DNA of 64,000 nucleotides from Nitrospirota bacterium (GCA_016212165.1 JACRGY010000104.1:58574-122573), one strand, 5' to 3'; shown: positions 52,563-61,445, numbered from the stretch's first letter. Translations and numbers: made by a program. The notes: generated by a model from the letters alone, not told the origin.

Positions 52563-53438
52563 TTTTTTATCCTTCGCAAGCGGATGCGCCTTGTCATAAG
52601 TGTCCATCAGGTGCGTAATGTCCAGGTGCGTATATTTCTGCGTTGTTGACAGGGATGAATGCCCTAAAAGCTCCTGAATCACTCTGAGATCCGCACCGCC
52701 CTGAAGAAGATGGCTTGCAAAGGTATGCCTGAGCGTGTGAGGGCCTATCCGGCCGTCAACACCAATTGCCCTTGCATACTTGATTACTATACGTCTTATG
52801 CTCCTGTCTGTCAATCTTGTTCCGTTCCTGTTGAGGAAAAAAGCAGCTTCCTTTTTCCTCAACAATATCCTTTCGACCGCATAAGTCTTTATTGCCTCTA
52901 TTGCCTTTTTGCCTACAGGCACTATCCGCTCTTTTTTGCCTTTGCCTTTGACCTTAACAAGGCCCTCCCTGACATCTATGTCATCCGCATTTAATCCTGC
53001 CAGCTCGCTTACACGAAGGCCGCTTGAATACAAAAGTTCAAGCATGGCCCTGTCCCTTACGGGAAGAAAGCCTATCCCCTCGGGTTTTTCGACAAGTGAA
53101 AAAACCGTATCCACTGACAGGAAATTGGGAAGCGTCTTTGGCAGCTTTGGCGTTGGGACGAGTTTGGCAGGATTTGTCTTTATATGGCCTTCGCGGTAGA
53201 AAAACTTTAAGAATGACCTTATTGTTGCAAGTCTTCTGCCGACAGTGGTTTTTTTATGTCCGGCATTGATCTGTTCTGCGACAAATCCCCTGATGTCATT
53301 CAGTTCGATGTCCTTTATTTCAGGGCCGATATGTCCGAAGAATATCTCAAGGTCTTCCCTGTATGCCCTGAGCGTATGCGGAGACGCTCCACGCTCTATT
53401 TCAAGATAGCGCAGGAAATTCTGGATGTGGGAGTTCAT
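52560..53438 (-). CDS. xerC: Tyrosine recombinase XerC/XerD
   Basis: A 292-residue tyrosine recombinase. SAM-like N-terminal domain from MNSHIQNFLRYLEIERG, then the catalytic set: Arg in SSGLRVSELAGL, Lys in VKGKGKKERIVP, HTLRHTFASHLL, GHSSLSTTQKYTH with nucleophile Tyr. It resolves chromosome dimers at dif. A long open extension to 53963 is antisense to ppx and has no recombinase similarity, so I start at 53438. XerC versus XerD cannot be settled from one copy. Confidence 0.93.
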   Translation of the reverse strand: MNSHIQNFLRYLEIERGASPHTLRAYREDLEIFFGHIGPEIKDIELNDIRGFVAEQINAGHKKTTVGRRLATIRSFLKFFYREGHIKTNPAKLVPTPKLPKTLPNFLSVDTVFSLVEKPEGIGFLPVRDRAMLELLYSSGLRVSELAGLNADDIDVREGLVKVKGKGKKERIVPVGKKAIEAIKTYAVERILLRKKEAAFFLNRNGTRLTDRSIRRIVIKYARAIGVDGRIGPHTLRHTFASHLLQGGADLRVIQELLGHSSLSTTQKYTHLDITHLMDTYDKAHPLAKDKK

Positions 53439-53499
53439 AGAGTATTTTAAGTCTCTGAATATGATTATTTCAATTGCATTATTTGGGTTATAATATTCC

Positions 53500-54429
53500 A
53501 TGCCTGTTTTAGCTTCCATAGACGTTGGTTCCAATACCCTGAGACTTCTCATAGGCAGGGTAGAAAACAATAAAATTACCCGCCTGAAATGCGGGATGGC
53601 GATTACGCGCCTTGCCGCCGGCATTAACAGTACATGGTTATTAAATGCAGAAAACATGGGGAAATCAGTTTCTGTGTTAAAAGAATTTGCATGCCTTATT
53701 TCAGAATATAAAGTCACCCGCATTAAGGCTGTCGGGACAAGCGCGTTAAGAGAGGCAAAGAACTCAGAGGAATTCATAAAAAGAGTCCTGTCAGAGACAG
53801 GAATAAAAATAGACATAATTTCAGGGCATGAAGAAGCAGGGCTTACCGCAATGGGTGTTTTATCTGATGCGCCAAAGGCAGGTTCGTCTTTTATTATTGA
53901 TATCGGAGGCGGAAGCACTGAATGGGTCCTCTGTAAAAACTCTACCCCTGTTGAGATGGGCACGGTCCCAACAGGTGTAGTTAAGCTCTTTGAACATCAT
54001 ATAAAGTCAGGCTTGCCTTCAAAAGATGAAATCGTTTCACTTAAAAAAGAAATGGACATTGTCCTTGCTAAGCTTAAGGCAAGGGCAGGGCAGTTCATAA
54101 AAACCGATACAGTTTTTATCGGGACGGCAGGCACTATCACAACAATTGCAGCCATTGACCTCGGCCTTGAAAAATACAGCCACGAAAAGATTCATATGCA
54201 TAGGATGCCGTTTCAAAAGCTCCGTGATATCTCTGATAGGCTTGTACTCATGCCGCCTACGGAAAGGAAACAGCTCAGGGGGCTTGAGCCTGAAAGGGCA
54301 GACTTGATTATACCCGGCATACTCTTTACAATTAAGATTATGGAGATATTCGGCTTTAAAGATATGCTTGTGAGTGATAGTGGCCTGCTTGAGGGTGCGC
54401 TTATAAGACTGTCAGCCAATGGCTCGTAG
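53500..54429 (+). CDS. ppx: Ppx/GppA phosphatase
   Basis: A 309-residue exopolyphosphatase/guanosine pentaphosphatase family protein: ASIDVGSNTLRLLIG at the N-terminus, AVGTSALREAKN, and IIDIGGGSTEWVL (phosphate-2 loop). It trims polyphosphate and/or pppGpp. It lacks the C-terminal HD domain of longer members. TATAAT (53489-53494) lies 5 nt before the ATG, so a leaderless transcript is possible. It diverges from xerC. Confidence 0.9.
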   Translation: MPVLASIDVGSNTLRLLIGRVENNKITRLKCGMAITRLAAGINSTWLLNAENMGKSVSVLKEFACLISEYKVTRIKAVGTSALREAKNSEEFIKRVLSETGIKIDIISGHEEAGLTAMGVLSDAPKAGSSFIIDIGGGSTEWVLCKNSTPVEMGTVPTGVVKLFEHHIKSGLPSKDEIVSLKKEMDIVLAKLKARAGQFIKTDTVFIGTAGTITTIAAIDLGLEKYSHEKIHMHRMPFQKLRDISDRLVLMPPTERKQLRGLEPERADLIIPGILFTIKIMEIFGFKDMLVSDSGLLEGALIRLSANGS

Positions 54430-54443
54430 AGAGGAGGCCTAAC

Positions 54444-55823
54444 ATTAACTTCGCACAAAGGTTTTTAAAAGCTGAGGCTATAACTTTTCCATTTGTTGAT
54501 TATTTGAAGGAGCCGGTTGTCATATTAAGGAGGGATGGAGAAATTATAGAGGTAAATAAGGCCTTTTTGGAGCTTTTCAAGGGCAGGAAGGAAGAGCTTA
54601 TCGGTAAAAACAGCAATGACGTAATGCCCTTGAAGATCCTCTCGGAGAGTATCATAAAATGCAAATTCGACAGGGCTGAAAAATCGGAGCAGATAAGATT
54701 TGGCGAACACGTATTGAATGTGACCATCACTCCTGTAATGGTAAATGACGGCCTTCATTTTATAAGCATTACTTTAAGAGATATCTCTGCCTTTGTTCAG
54801 CTTGAAAGGATGCTCCTTAAGAGGAACAAGGAACTCGGCATAATAAACACTCTCTCAGGTACGTTTATATCCTCAGGGGATATAAATTCTGTTTTTGCAG
54901 ACCTGCTCGAAAAGGTATTAATCGTCTCTGACTTCAGTCTGGGATGGATAGTTATGAAGGAGGGCGGGTCATTTGTCCTGAGAAATATGTCGGGCGTATC
55001 CCTTGGACTCAGGCATGAACTTGAAAAAGGGGAACTGAATGCCTTATACGACAATGTCGTTGAGTTGACGGATCCCCTGTATGTCCTGGAATCAGGTGAG
55101 ATGGAAAGGATAGACGTTCTGAAAAAAGAGGGCATCATGTTTTTTGCCTGTATCCCTCTGAGGGTTGGCCCGGAGACAATAGGCATTCTTGTGCTTGCAA
55201 GCAGGGTGGAAATAAAATTCGATTTTGATACAGCAGCAGTGTTTTCACTTATTGGCAATAATATGTCTCTTATAGCAGAAAAGATAAAATTATTTCAGGA
55301 GACGCAGCGCCTTGCACTGACAGACGGCCTGACAGGGCTTTATAATGTCAGATTTTTTTATGACATGCTTAACAAAGAGATAGCAAGGTCCAAGAGATAC
55401 CACACCTTGTTTTCGCTTATACTTTTTGACATAGATGACTTTAAGATTATAAATGATACTCACGGACATCAGGCAGGAGATGATGTGCTTCGCTCGGTTG
55501 CCTCTATACTCAAGGCTGTATCCAGAGAGACCGATATCGTTGTAAGATACGGGGGTGAAGAATTCATATTGATGCTTCCGAGCACTCCCAAAAATGAGGC
55601 GCTTACTCTTGCTGACAGGATAAGGGAAAAGGTGGAGGAATACAGCTATCTTGGGAAGGAAACTGCTAAAATTACTATGAGCGGAGGGGTAGCAACATTC
55701 CCTGAGGATGCTGAAGATTCCAAAACACTGCTTTATGCAGCAGATATGGCGATGTATGAGGCCAAGGGCAAGGGTAAGAAACAGGTTTGTTGTTACAGGA
55801 GGATTAATGAAACAAGTATTTAA
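54444..55823 (+). CDS. PAS-GAF-GGDEF diguanylate cyclase, predicted ATT start
   Basis: About 459 residues: PAS-like domain (EPVVILRRDGEIIEVNKAFLELF), GAF domain (about 125-290), then GGDEF with intact RYGGEEF and an RETD inhibitory site nine residues before it, indicating an active cyclase with product inhibition. GAGGAGG (54431-54437) lies 6 nt before an ATT at 54444, and translation from there gives a sensible N-terminus (INFAQRFLKAEAITFPF). The first standard start, a TTG at 54504, has no ribosome site. The 3' end overlaps korB by 17 nt. Confidence 0.85.
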   Translation: MNFAQRFLKAEAITFPFVDYLKEPVVILRRDGEIIEVNKAFLELFKGRKEELIGKNSNDVMPLKILSESIIKCKFDRAEKSEQIRFGEHVLNVTITPVMVNDGLHFISITLRDISAFVQLERMLLKRNKELGIINTLSGTFISSGDINSVFADLLEKVLIVSDFSLGWIVMKEGGSFVLRNMSGVSLGLRHELEKGELNALYDNVVELTDPLYVLESGEMERIDVLKKEGIMFFACIPLRVGPETIGILVLASRVEIKFDFDTAAVFSLIGNNMSLIAEKIKLFQETQRLALTDGLTGLYNVRFFYDMLNKEIARSKRYHTLFSLILFDIDDFKIINDTHGHQAGDDVLRSVASILKAVSRETDIVVRYGGEEFILMLPSTPKNEALTLADRIREKVEEYSYLGKETAKITMSGGVATFPEDAEDSKTLLYAADMAMYEAKGKGKKQVCCYRRINETSI

Positions 55824-56550
55824 AAGGCCGGAGGGCCTTAAAGATGTGCCTTTCCGGTTCTGTCCCGGCTGTGGGCATAGCCTTGTCCACAGGATTGTCG
55901 CAGAGTGTATAGATAAATTGGCCATAAGAGAAAGAGTCATAGGCATTGCGCCTGTCGGGTGCGCTGTATTTGCTTATGATTATTTTAATTTTGACGTGAT
56001 TGAAGTGGCGCATGGCAGGCCGCCTGCAGCAGCGACCGGGCTCAAACGGGTTATGCCTGACAGGATAATTTTTTCTTATCAGGGCGACGGAGACCTGGCT
56101 GCTATAGGAACTGCGGAGATAATCCATGCCGCAAACAGGGGTGAAAACCTTACGGTGTTTTTTGTGAATAATGCCACGTATGGCATGACAGGAGGACAGA
56201 TGGCTCCAACAACTATTACAGGGCAGAAGACAACCACAACACCAAGAGGCAGGGAGGTTAAAACGTCAGGTTATCCTCTGCATGTATCTGAACTCCTTGC
56301 GACTATTGAAGGTGCCTCGTTTATTGCAAGGACCTCTGTAGATTCCATAAAAAATCTCATGGCAACAAAGAAAGCTGTTGAAAAGGCCTTCAGGTATCAG
56401 ATAGAAGGCAAGGGTTTCAGCCTTGTTGAGATATTATCTCCTTGTCCGACTGACTGGGGAATGTCTACAGAGGAATCCATAGACTGGATGCGTACCGAGA
56501 TGGTGGCTGTTTTTCCGTTAGGGACATTGAAGGATAAGTTTGCTTTGTGA
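55807..56550 (+). CDS. korB: 2-oxoacid:ferredoxin oxidoreductase, beta subunit
   Basis: A 247-residue TPP-binding subunit: PFRFCPGCGHSLVHR at the N-terminus, the GDGDLAAIG...N TPP/Mg motif and NNATYGMTGGQMAPTT. With its partners it oxidises 2-oxoglutarate or a related 2-oxoacid, or runs in reverse in a reductive TCA cycle. CAGGAGG precedes the ATG at 55807. The alpha subunit expected upstream is not there; a diguanylate cyclase gene takes that place. A palindromic element separates it from korC. Confidence 0.9.
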   Translation: MKQVFKRPEGLKDVPFRFCPGCGHSLVHRIVAECIDKLAIRERVIGIAPVGCAVFAYDYFNFDVIEVAHGRPPAAATGLKRVMPDRIIFSYQGDGDLAAIGTAEIIHAANRGENLTVFFVNNATYGMTGGQMAPTTITGQKTTTTPRGREVKTSGYPLHVSELLATIEGASFIARTSVDSIKNLMATKKAVEKAFRYQIEGKGFSLVEILSPCPTDWGMSTEESIDWMRTEMVAVFPLGTLKDKFAL

Positions 56551-56555
56551 ACAGA

Positions 56556-56683
56556 GATTCAGTATATAGTGTTTTCGCTCATTCTCGGGCTATCGCCCTC
56601 CGAGGATTTTGCCTCTTTATTTTTATTTATCTTGCTGATAGACTATCGGCAAAATAAACCGCTTAAACACTATATCCTGAATC
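56556..56683. repeat. Branched palindromic element, copy 2
   Basis: Outer arms GATTCAGTATATAGTGTTT (56556-56574) and AAACACTATATCCTGAATC (56665-56683). Inside: CGCTCATTCTCG, hairpin A TCTCGGGC/GCCCTCCGAG, hairpin B TTTTGCC (56607-56613) / GGCAAAA (56648-56654), then ACCGCTTA. It lies between korB and korC. Confidence 0.85.
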
Positions 56684-56706
56684 CTTATTAGAAAATAAGC
56701 GAGGAG

Positions 56707-57270
56707 ATGGAATTGGAACATAATGTATTAATAGCAGGTTTTGGAGGGCAGGGGATTTTATTTTTCGGGAAACTGCTCGCATACAGCGGCATGCTCGAGG
56801 GCAAGGAGGTGACATGGTTCCCTTCCTATGGGGCAGAGGTGCGCGGCGGTACAGCAAACTGCACTGTAATAATCTCTGATGATATGATAGGTTCGCCGAT
56901 TGTCAGAAATCCTGAAATCCTTGTTGTCATGAACGAGGCGTCCCTCAATAAATTCCAGCCCAGGCTGAAAAAGGAAGGGCTGCTTATATTTGATTCATCC
57001 CTCATAAAAAAACCCGAACTGCGTTCTGATATTCATGTTGCAGATGTCCCTGCAAGCGAGATAGCTGCATCAATCGGGAACACCAAATGTGCAAATATTG
57101 TAATGCTCAGCGCCTTGCTTGCAAAGGCAGGTATAATAAAAGAGGAATCAGCGCTTAAGGCACTTGAAGAGCTGACCCCGCCTAAAAGGAGAAAATCCCT
57201 TGATATAAATAAGGATGCGATAACAAAAGGAAGAAAGTACATTGAAGATAAGAAAAGCAAAGACAACTGA
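56707..57270 (+). CDS. korC: 2-oxoacid:ferredoxin oxidoreductase, gamma subunit
   Basis: A 187-residue gamma subunit: IAGFGGQGILFFGKLLA, the WFPSYGAEVRGGTANCTVI motif, and a C-terminal helix region. It closes the CoA-binding face of the complex. GCGAGGAG precedes the start at 56707. It overlaps the next gene by 29 nt. The family includes Kor, Vor and Ior types; substrate is not certain. Confidence 0.9.
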   Translation: MELEHNVLIAGFGGQGILFFGKLLAYSGMLEGKEVTWFPSYGAEVRGGTANCTVIISDDMIGSPIVRNPEILVVMNEASLNKFQPRLKKEGLLIFDSSLIKKPELRSDIHVADVPASEIAASIGNTKCANIVMLSALLAKAGIIKEESALKALEELTPPKRRKSLDINKDAITKGRKYIEDKKSKDN

Positions 57271-57694
57271 CGTTAAACATATCCACCAGCTTGTTAATGA
57301 GTTTGCAAAAAAAGAAGAGATGCTGCCGCGGTCCCTTAATGACCTGTATGACAGCATACGGGACCTTTATGTTTATGAGGACAAGGGGAAGATAAAAGGA
57401 GTTTGTGCGCTCCATATAATGTGGGACGACCTTGCAGAGATAAGGTCGCTGGCAGTGAGTAAGGATTTGCAGGGCAAAGGGATTGGGAAGCGCCTTCTTA
57501 CAACCTGCATTAAAGAGGCAAAAGGACTTGGCATAAAAAGGGTGTTTGCCCTTACCTATCAGCCTGAATTTTTCAGAAAGATGGATTTCAAGCCTATTGA
57601 TAAATCAAAGCTTCCGCAGAAGATATGGGGCGACTGCCTCAGATGCCCGAAATTCCCTGAATGCGATGAAGATGCGGTTATAAGAGAACTTTGA
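57242..57694 (+). CDS. GNAT N-acetyltransferase, probable short N-acetylglutamate synthase type
   Basis: A 150-residue GNAT protein: MKIRKAKTTDVKHIHQLVNEFAK, the acetyl-CoA loop LAVSKDLQGKGIGKRLL, and a C-terminal WGDCLRCPKFPECDEDAV with a small cysteine cluster. This pattern occurs in the stand-alone ArgA-like acetyltransferases used for arginine synthesis. argB and argC are also in the window. Start is a TTG at 57242 inside korC. The ArgA-type role is inference. Confidence 0.8.
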   Translation: MKIRKAKTTDVKHIHQLVNEFAKKEEMLPRSLNDLYDSIRDLYVYEDKGKIKGVCALHIMWDDLAEIRSLAVSKDLQGKGIGKRLLTTCIKEAKGLGIKRVFALTYQPEFFRKMDFKPIDKSKLPQKIWGDCLRCPKFPECDEDAVIREL

Positions 57695-57781
57695 TTATGG
57701 GATTTTGCTTGACCTTGACAGAGAATATTGGGATTTGCTATTGTTGAACTGAATTCGAACCCGGAGAATAAGGAGGCAAGA

Positions 57782-58249
57782 ATGACAAAATGCGATTTTA
57801 AGCTTATCGGACTTTTCCTTATATTTTCTGTCTTATTGGCCGGATGTATGACATCTGCGCAGCACCAGCAGAATCTTAGTTCTACCCAGGAAAAGGAGAT
57901 GACTGTCGGGATAGTCAAGAAGGAAATACGCGTCGGCATGTCCCAGGCTGATGTGGCTGCATCTCTCGGTTCTCCGAATATTGTTTCAAAGGACAGCGAC
58001 AGCAAGGAAGTATGGATATACGATAAGATTGCTACTGAAGCGTCATATTCAAGGGAGGCCGGCGGTGTATCGGGCGCGGGAGGCGCGGCAGGAACCACGG
58101 GAACAACTCTTCTTCTCGGCTTTATCAGCGGAGGCTATGGAAAGAGTTCAGGCGCCATGAGCACTACGCAGAAAACGCTTACCGTGATTATAAGGTTCGA
58201 TAAAAGCGAGAAGGTCGAATCGTTCTCGTATCATGCAAGTAAATTTTAG
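57782..58249 (+). CDS. BamE/SmpA-like lipoprotein
   Basis: A 155-residue lipoprotein: signal ending VLLAGC, then IRVGMSQADVAASLGSPNIV and KEVWIYDKI, the SmpA/OmlA-type fold, then a Gly/Ala-rich stretch (GVSGAGGAAGTTGTT) and a C-terminal strand. BamE members help outer-membrane protein assembly; this one may instead be a general envelope protein. AAGGAGG supports the start at 57782. Confidence 0.75.
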   Translation: MTKCDFKLIGLFLIFSVLLAGCMTSAQHQQNLSSTQEKEMTVGIVKKEIRVGMSQADVAASLGSPNIVSKDSDSKEVWIYDKIATEASYSREAGGVSGAGGAAGTTGTTLLLGFISGGYGKSSGAMSTTQKTLTVIIRFDKSEKVESFSYHASKF

Positions 58250-58258
58250 GGGCAAAAC

Positions 58259-58726
58259 ATGAAAAAATGGGCGCTTCTCGTTCTCATACCGGTTATTCTA
58301 ATAGCGGCGGACTGGCACAGGGGCCGCGTAACCACGGCGGCGCAGGTTGAGCCTGAGAAAACCCAGCTTCAGGTACGCGAATTCCAGAGCCGCATCTACG
58401 ATACCGGCGATATCAAGATGGTAATGAAGACTATGATCAACGTCCTTCAGGACGACGGCTTCATCGTAAGAAATGCGGAGAAGGATCTGGGCCTCCTGTC
58501 CGCTGAAAAATCCGACACCGTAAGAAAGCGCGTATATATCACGGAATGTTCCGCGAATGTCAGCGAGTACGGTAAAAAGACTCGCGTACGGATCAACTTT
58601 CTTTTGAAAATTATGAACAGGAGAGGCGGGATCTACAAGATAGGGGAGATAGAAGATCCGGAGTATTATCAGGATTTTTTCTTAAAGGTGGATAAGGGGC
58701 TTTTTATCCAGAATGAAAAATTATAA
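58259..58726 (+). CDS. Exported hypothetical protein, paired with the BamE-like lipoprotein
   Basis: A 155-residue protein with an N-terminal hydrophobic signal (WALLVLIPVILIAADW, no clear lipobox) and a mixed alpha/beta domain (RIYDTGDIKMVMKTMINVLQ, then LGLLSAEKSD and CSANVSEYGKKTRVRINF, read as short motifs). It lies 9 nt after the BamE-like gene and is more GC-rich than the region. I do not recognise the family with confidence. Confidence 0.6.
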   Translation: MKKWALLVLIPVILIAADWHRGRVTTAAQVEPEKTQLQVREFQSRIYDTGDIKMVMKTMINVLQDDGFIVRNAEKDLGLLSAEKSDTVRKRVYITECSANVSEYGKKTRVRINFLLKIMNRRGGIYKIGEIEDPEYYQDFFLKVDKGLFIQNEKL

Positions 58727-58805
58727 TACTTAGTTTTAGAGTTGCCGCCTATGCAACTTCTTTGAGCATACAGATAAAAACTTCTTCAAAGGTTTTCCAA
58801 TCCTG

Positions 58806-59624
58806 CTACCCTGTCAGCATAACCCCCACGATATCTCCTATCTTTATATCAAACAAAGCAGCTGCATTGCCCCTGTAAACGAATAGTTCAAGATATCCTG
58901 TGCTGTTTACCAGAGAATAAAGGCCTTTATCAGCAACTTCTGAATAGTAATTCTTGAGGTCTGTCTGTTTTCCTTTTGAGACAACCTTTAGTTTTCCTCC
59001 GGTATTAGTATTGTAGAGTGTGTTTAAAGCCTCTCCTTTTATATTTGTTATTGCATTGCCAAAACGGTCTATATATACAACCTCTCCTTCGATTGTTGTA
59101 TTAGTAGGCAGTGAGACAGACGGAAACGGCAGAGTGACATAATCAGTGATCATATCGCCAAATTTCGTTGTTTCTATGCCCCTTGTCAGCCAGGCAGCAG
59201 CCGGTGCAAATATATCCCTGCCGTGAAACGTAGGCCCCCTGTGCGGCATAAAATAGTGCTCTGAGGTAATCTGGACAACTCCGAGTGTCTCACTGTGCGA
59301 ACTGTACACAAGCGAAAAAACACCGTTGTCAGGGCCTATAAAATAATGGTGGTCTGTTATAACGAGAATGGGCCGCCTGTTTGAACCGACACCGGGGTCA
59401 ACAACAACAACGTGAACTGTCTTTGGCGGGAAAAAATTGTAGCTCATACCGAGTGTGAGGGCTGCCTCTCTTATGTTATGCGGGCTTATGTCATGTGTTA
59501 TATCAACTATCCTCGCCTTAGGGTTTATTTTCAGTATCACCCCTTTCATCATTCCGACAAACGGGTCCTTATAACCGAAATCGGTTGTGAGAGTAATGAG
59601 CGGAGGCGTATTTTGATCTAGCAC
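58806..59624 (-). CDS. SAM hydrolase/hydroxide adenosyltransferase (DUF62)
   Basis: A 272-residue member of the fluorinase/chlorinase superfamily: LTTDFGYKDPFVGMMKG, the Asp in DITHDISPHNIREAA, VVDPGVGSNRRP, and GPDNGVFSL. Members without the halide loop hydrolyse S-adenosylmethionine to adenosine and methionine. The GTG start at 59624 overlaps the pyrD stop by 7 nt, so it is the last gene of the greA-pyrK-pyrD run. Confidence 0.9.
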   Translation of the reverse strand: MLDQNTPPLITLTTDFGYKDPFVGMMKGVILKINPKARIVDITHDISPHNIREAALTLGMSYNFFPPKTVHVVVVDPGVGSNRRPILVITDHHYFIGPDNGVFSLVYSSHSETLGVVQITSEHYFMPHRGPTFHGRDIFAPAAAWLTRGIETTKFGDMITDYVTLPFPSVSLPTNTTIEGEVVYIDRFGNAITNIKGEALNTLYNTNTGGKLKVVSKGKQTDLKNYYSEVADKGLYSLVNSTGYLELFVYRGNAAALFDIKIGDIVGVMLTG

Positions 59625-60526
59625 CTTAGCCCTCCTGTCAGTTTTTTAAAATCCGTTATGCCATTCTCTTTCATAAAAGATTCTATGCCTCTAATTATAG
59701 CAAGAGTTGCCATTGGATTTACAAAATTTGCAGTTCCTATTGCAACCGCAGTTGCTCCTGCGAGCATAAACTCTACTGCATCTTCAGAATTCATTATGCC
59801 GCCCATCCCTATAATCGGTATTTTAACCGCCCTGTATGACTCATAGACCATTCTGACAGCGATCGGTTTTATGGCAGGTCCTGACAGGCCGCCTATTATG
59901 TTTTCAATTTTTGGTTTTTTAGTCCTTATATCTATTGCCATGCCCGGTATGGTATTTATCAGAGATATTGCATCGCTTCCTGACTCTTCTGCCATGCGTG
60001 CAAATTCCTTAATGTCCGAAACATTCGGAGAGAGTTTTGTTATGAGGGTGGAATTTTTGATGGAGCTTCTGACCTTTCCGATAAGTTTTGCAAGCATTTT
60101 TTTATCTGTTCCAAAAACAATTCCGCCTTTTTTGACATTCGGGCAGGAGACATTAAGCTCAATCCCGTCCACACCCGCATCATCGAGTGCCTCTGAAAGC
60201 TTTACGTATTCCTGCAGGGTGTTGCCGAGTATGTTGACTATCAGCTTTGTGTCATATTTTCTGACATACGGAAGTTTTGTTTTCAGGAATTCTTTAAGCC
60301 CGACATTCTGAAGCCCTATGGAATTAAGCATCCCGCACGATGTCTCGCATATCCTGGGAGAAGGATTCCCCTCTCTGGGTTTAAGTGAAATGCCTTTTAC
60401 AACTATTGCGCCAAGCTTGTTCAGGTCAACAAATTCAGAGTATTCCTCGCCGTACCCGAATGTCCCGGATGCCGTCATCACCGGATTTTTAAGTTTTAAT
60501 TTTCCTATAGTTACAGTTAAATCCAT
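59618..60526 (-). CDS. pyrD: Dihydroorotate dehydrogenase, catalytic subunit (type 1B)
   Basis: A 302-residue FMN barrel enzyme: TASGTFGYGEEY, the active-site Cys in LNVSCPNVKKG, and IGMGGIMNSEDAVEFMLAGATAVAIG. Type 1B enzymes use PyrK to pass electrons to NAD. It oxidises dihydroorotate to orotate in pyrimidine synthesis. A palindromic element separates it from pyrK. Confidence 0.95.
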   Translation of the reverse strand: MDLTVTIGKLKLKNPVMTASGTFGYGEEYSEFVDLNKLGAIVVKGISLKPREGNPSPRICETSCGMLNSIGLQNVGLKEFLKTKLPYVRKYDTKLIVNILGNTLQEYVKLSEALDDAGVDGIELNVSCPNVKKGGIVFGTDKKMLAKLIGKVRSSIKNSTLITKLSPNVSDIKEFARMAEESGSDAISLINTIPGMAIDIRTKKPKIENIIGGLSGPAIKPIAVRMVYESYRAVKIPIIGMGGIMNSEDAVEFMLAGATAVAIGTANFVNPMATLAIIRGIESFMKENGITDFKKLTGGLRC

Positions 60527-60538
60527 GTTTTTTTGGGG

Positions 60539-60677
60539 TACAAAGACAGGGGATTATCCCTTTGCTTATTCTCGGTCGTTCCGACCTGCGAGGTATTTCG
60601 CCTCTTTATATTAATTTCATGATGTCTGTCTATCGGCAAAATAAATCCGCTCAGAAACAATCCCCTATCTTTGTTTA
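60539..60677. repeat. Branched palindromic element, copy 3
   Basis: Outer arms TACAAAGACAGGGGATTAT (left) and AATCCCCTATCTTTGTTTA (right). Inside: TTGCTTATTCTCGG, hairpin A CTCGGTCG/CGACCTGCGAG, hairpin B TATTTCGCC/GGCAAAATA, then TCCGCTCAG. The right arm reaches the pyrK stop codon. Confidence 0.85.
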
Positions 60678-61445
60678 CCATACAATTTCCTCTATTGAAA
60701 ACACAGGCCCTTCCTTGCACACCCTTTTATATCCGCTTTTTGTTTTTACAGTGCAACCCAAACATGCTCCGACCCCGCACGCCATATTTTCTTCCATTGA
60801 AATGTAACCTTTAATCCCTTTTTCTGTTGCAAGCCGGGAAACAGCCTCAAGCATGGGTGAAGGGCCGCAGGCATACAACAAGTGCTGAGCGCAGAGCGCA
60901 GAGCGCAGAGCTAAGAAGTTCTTTAAAACATCTACGACTGTGCCTTTTTCTCCTGCTGAGCCGTTATCGGTGCTGATGATTAATTCTTTAACCATGCCTT
61001 TTAATTCATCAAGCAGAAGGAGTTCTTCTTTAGTCCTTCCGCCGTAGAAGAGGTACGCATTTTTGCCGAGTTTTTCTGCCAAGGTAAACAGGGATGCGAT
61101 CCCGATACCGCCTGCAATCAGAATTGGTGTAAGGTTTTTGCCCGGCAGGGGATATCCATTGCCCAACGGGCCGAGAACACTGACAGATGCGCCATTTTTC
61201 ATCTGCCTCATTCTCTCAGTACCCTTGCCTTTTATCCGGTACAGAAAATGAGCTGTCCCTGATTTTTGCTTTAATATGCTGAAAGGCCGCTTTAATAAAG
61301 GGTCATAAGAGGATGCAGTCTCAATCATGTAAAACTGGCCAGGCGCTGAATTTTTTGAAATGCCGGAAGAGCTTAAGATGAGCAGGTTGTGGGATTCATT
61401 TACAGGGCTGTTTTCTATTATCTCTGCTCTGAGGTATCTACTCAA
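60675..61445 (-). CDS. pyrK: Dihydroorotate dehydrogenase electron-transfer subunit
   Basis: A 256-residue FAD/[2Fe-2S] protein: ferredoxin-reductase fold with RPFSILKQ (FAD), [15 protein letters not shown] (NAD), and a C-terminal cluster site [10 protein letters not shown]...VC. It reoxidises PyrD with NAD. Start is a TTG at 61445 overlapping greA. A heptamer repeat is inserted in frame, adding [10 protein letters not shown] between FL and HLLYACGPS. Confidence 0.92.
   Translation of the reverse strand: MSRYLRAEIIENSPVNESHNLLILSSSGISKNSAPGQFYMIETASSYDPLLKRPFSILKQKSGTAHFLYRIKGKGTERMRQMKNGASVSVLGPLGNGYPLPGKNLTPILIAGGIGIASLFTLAEKLGKNAYLFYGGRTKEELLLLDELKGMVKELIISTDNGSAGEKGTVVDVLKNFLALRSALCAQHLLYACGPSPMLEAVSRLATEKGIKGYISMEENMACGVGACLGCTVKTKSGYKRVCKEGPVFSIEEIVW
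60887..60913 (+). repeat. In-frame heptamer repeat inside pyrK
   Basis: GAGCGCA three times then GAGCTA. On the pyrK strand it encodes [10 protein letters not shown] before the conserved YACGP segment. Confidence 0.8.

Noticed and set aside
53439..53963. N-terminal extension of xerC to 467 residues
   Set aside because: It is antisense to ppx, has low-complexity content and no recombinase features.
55708..55806. N-terminal extension of korB
   Set aside because: It is an out-of-frame reading of the GGDEF gene; AGGAGG and family alignment support 55807.
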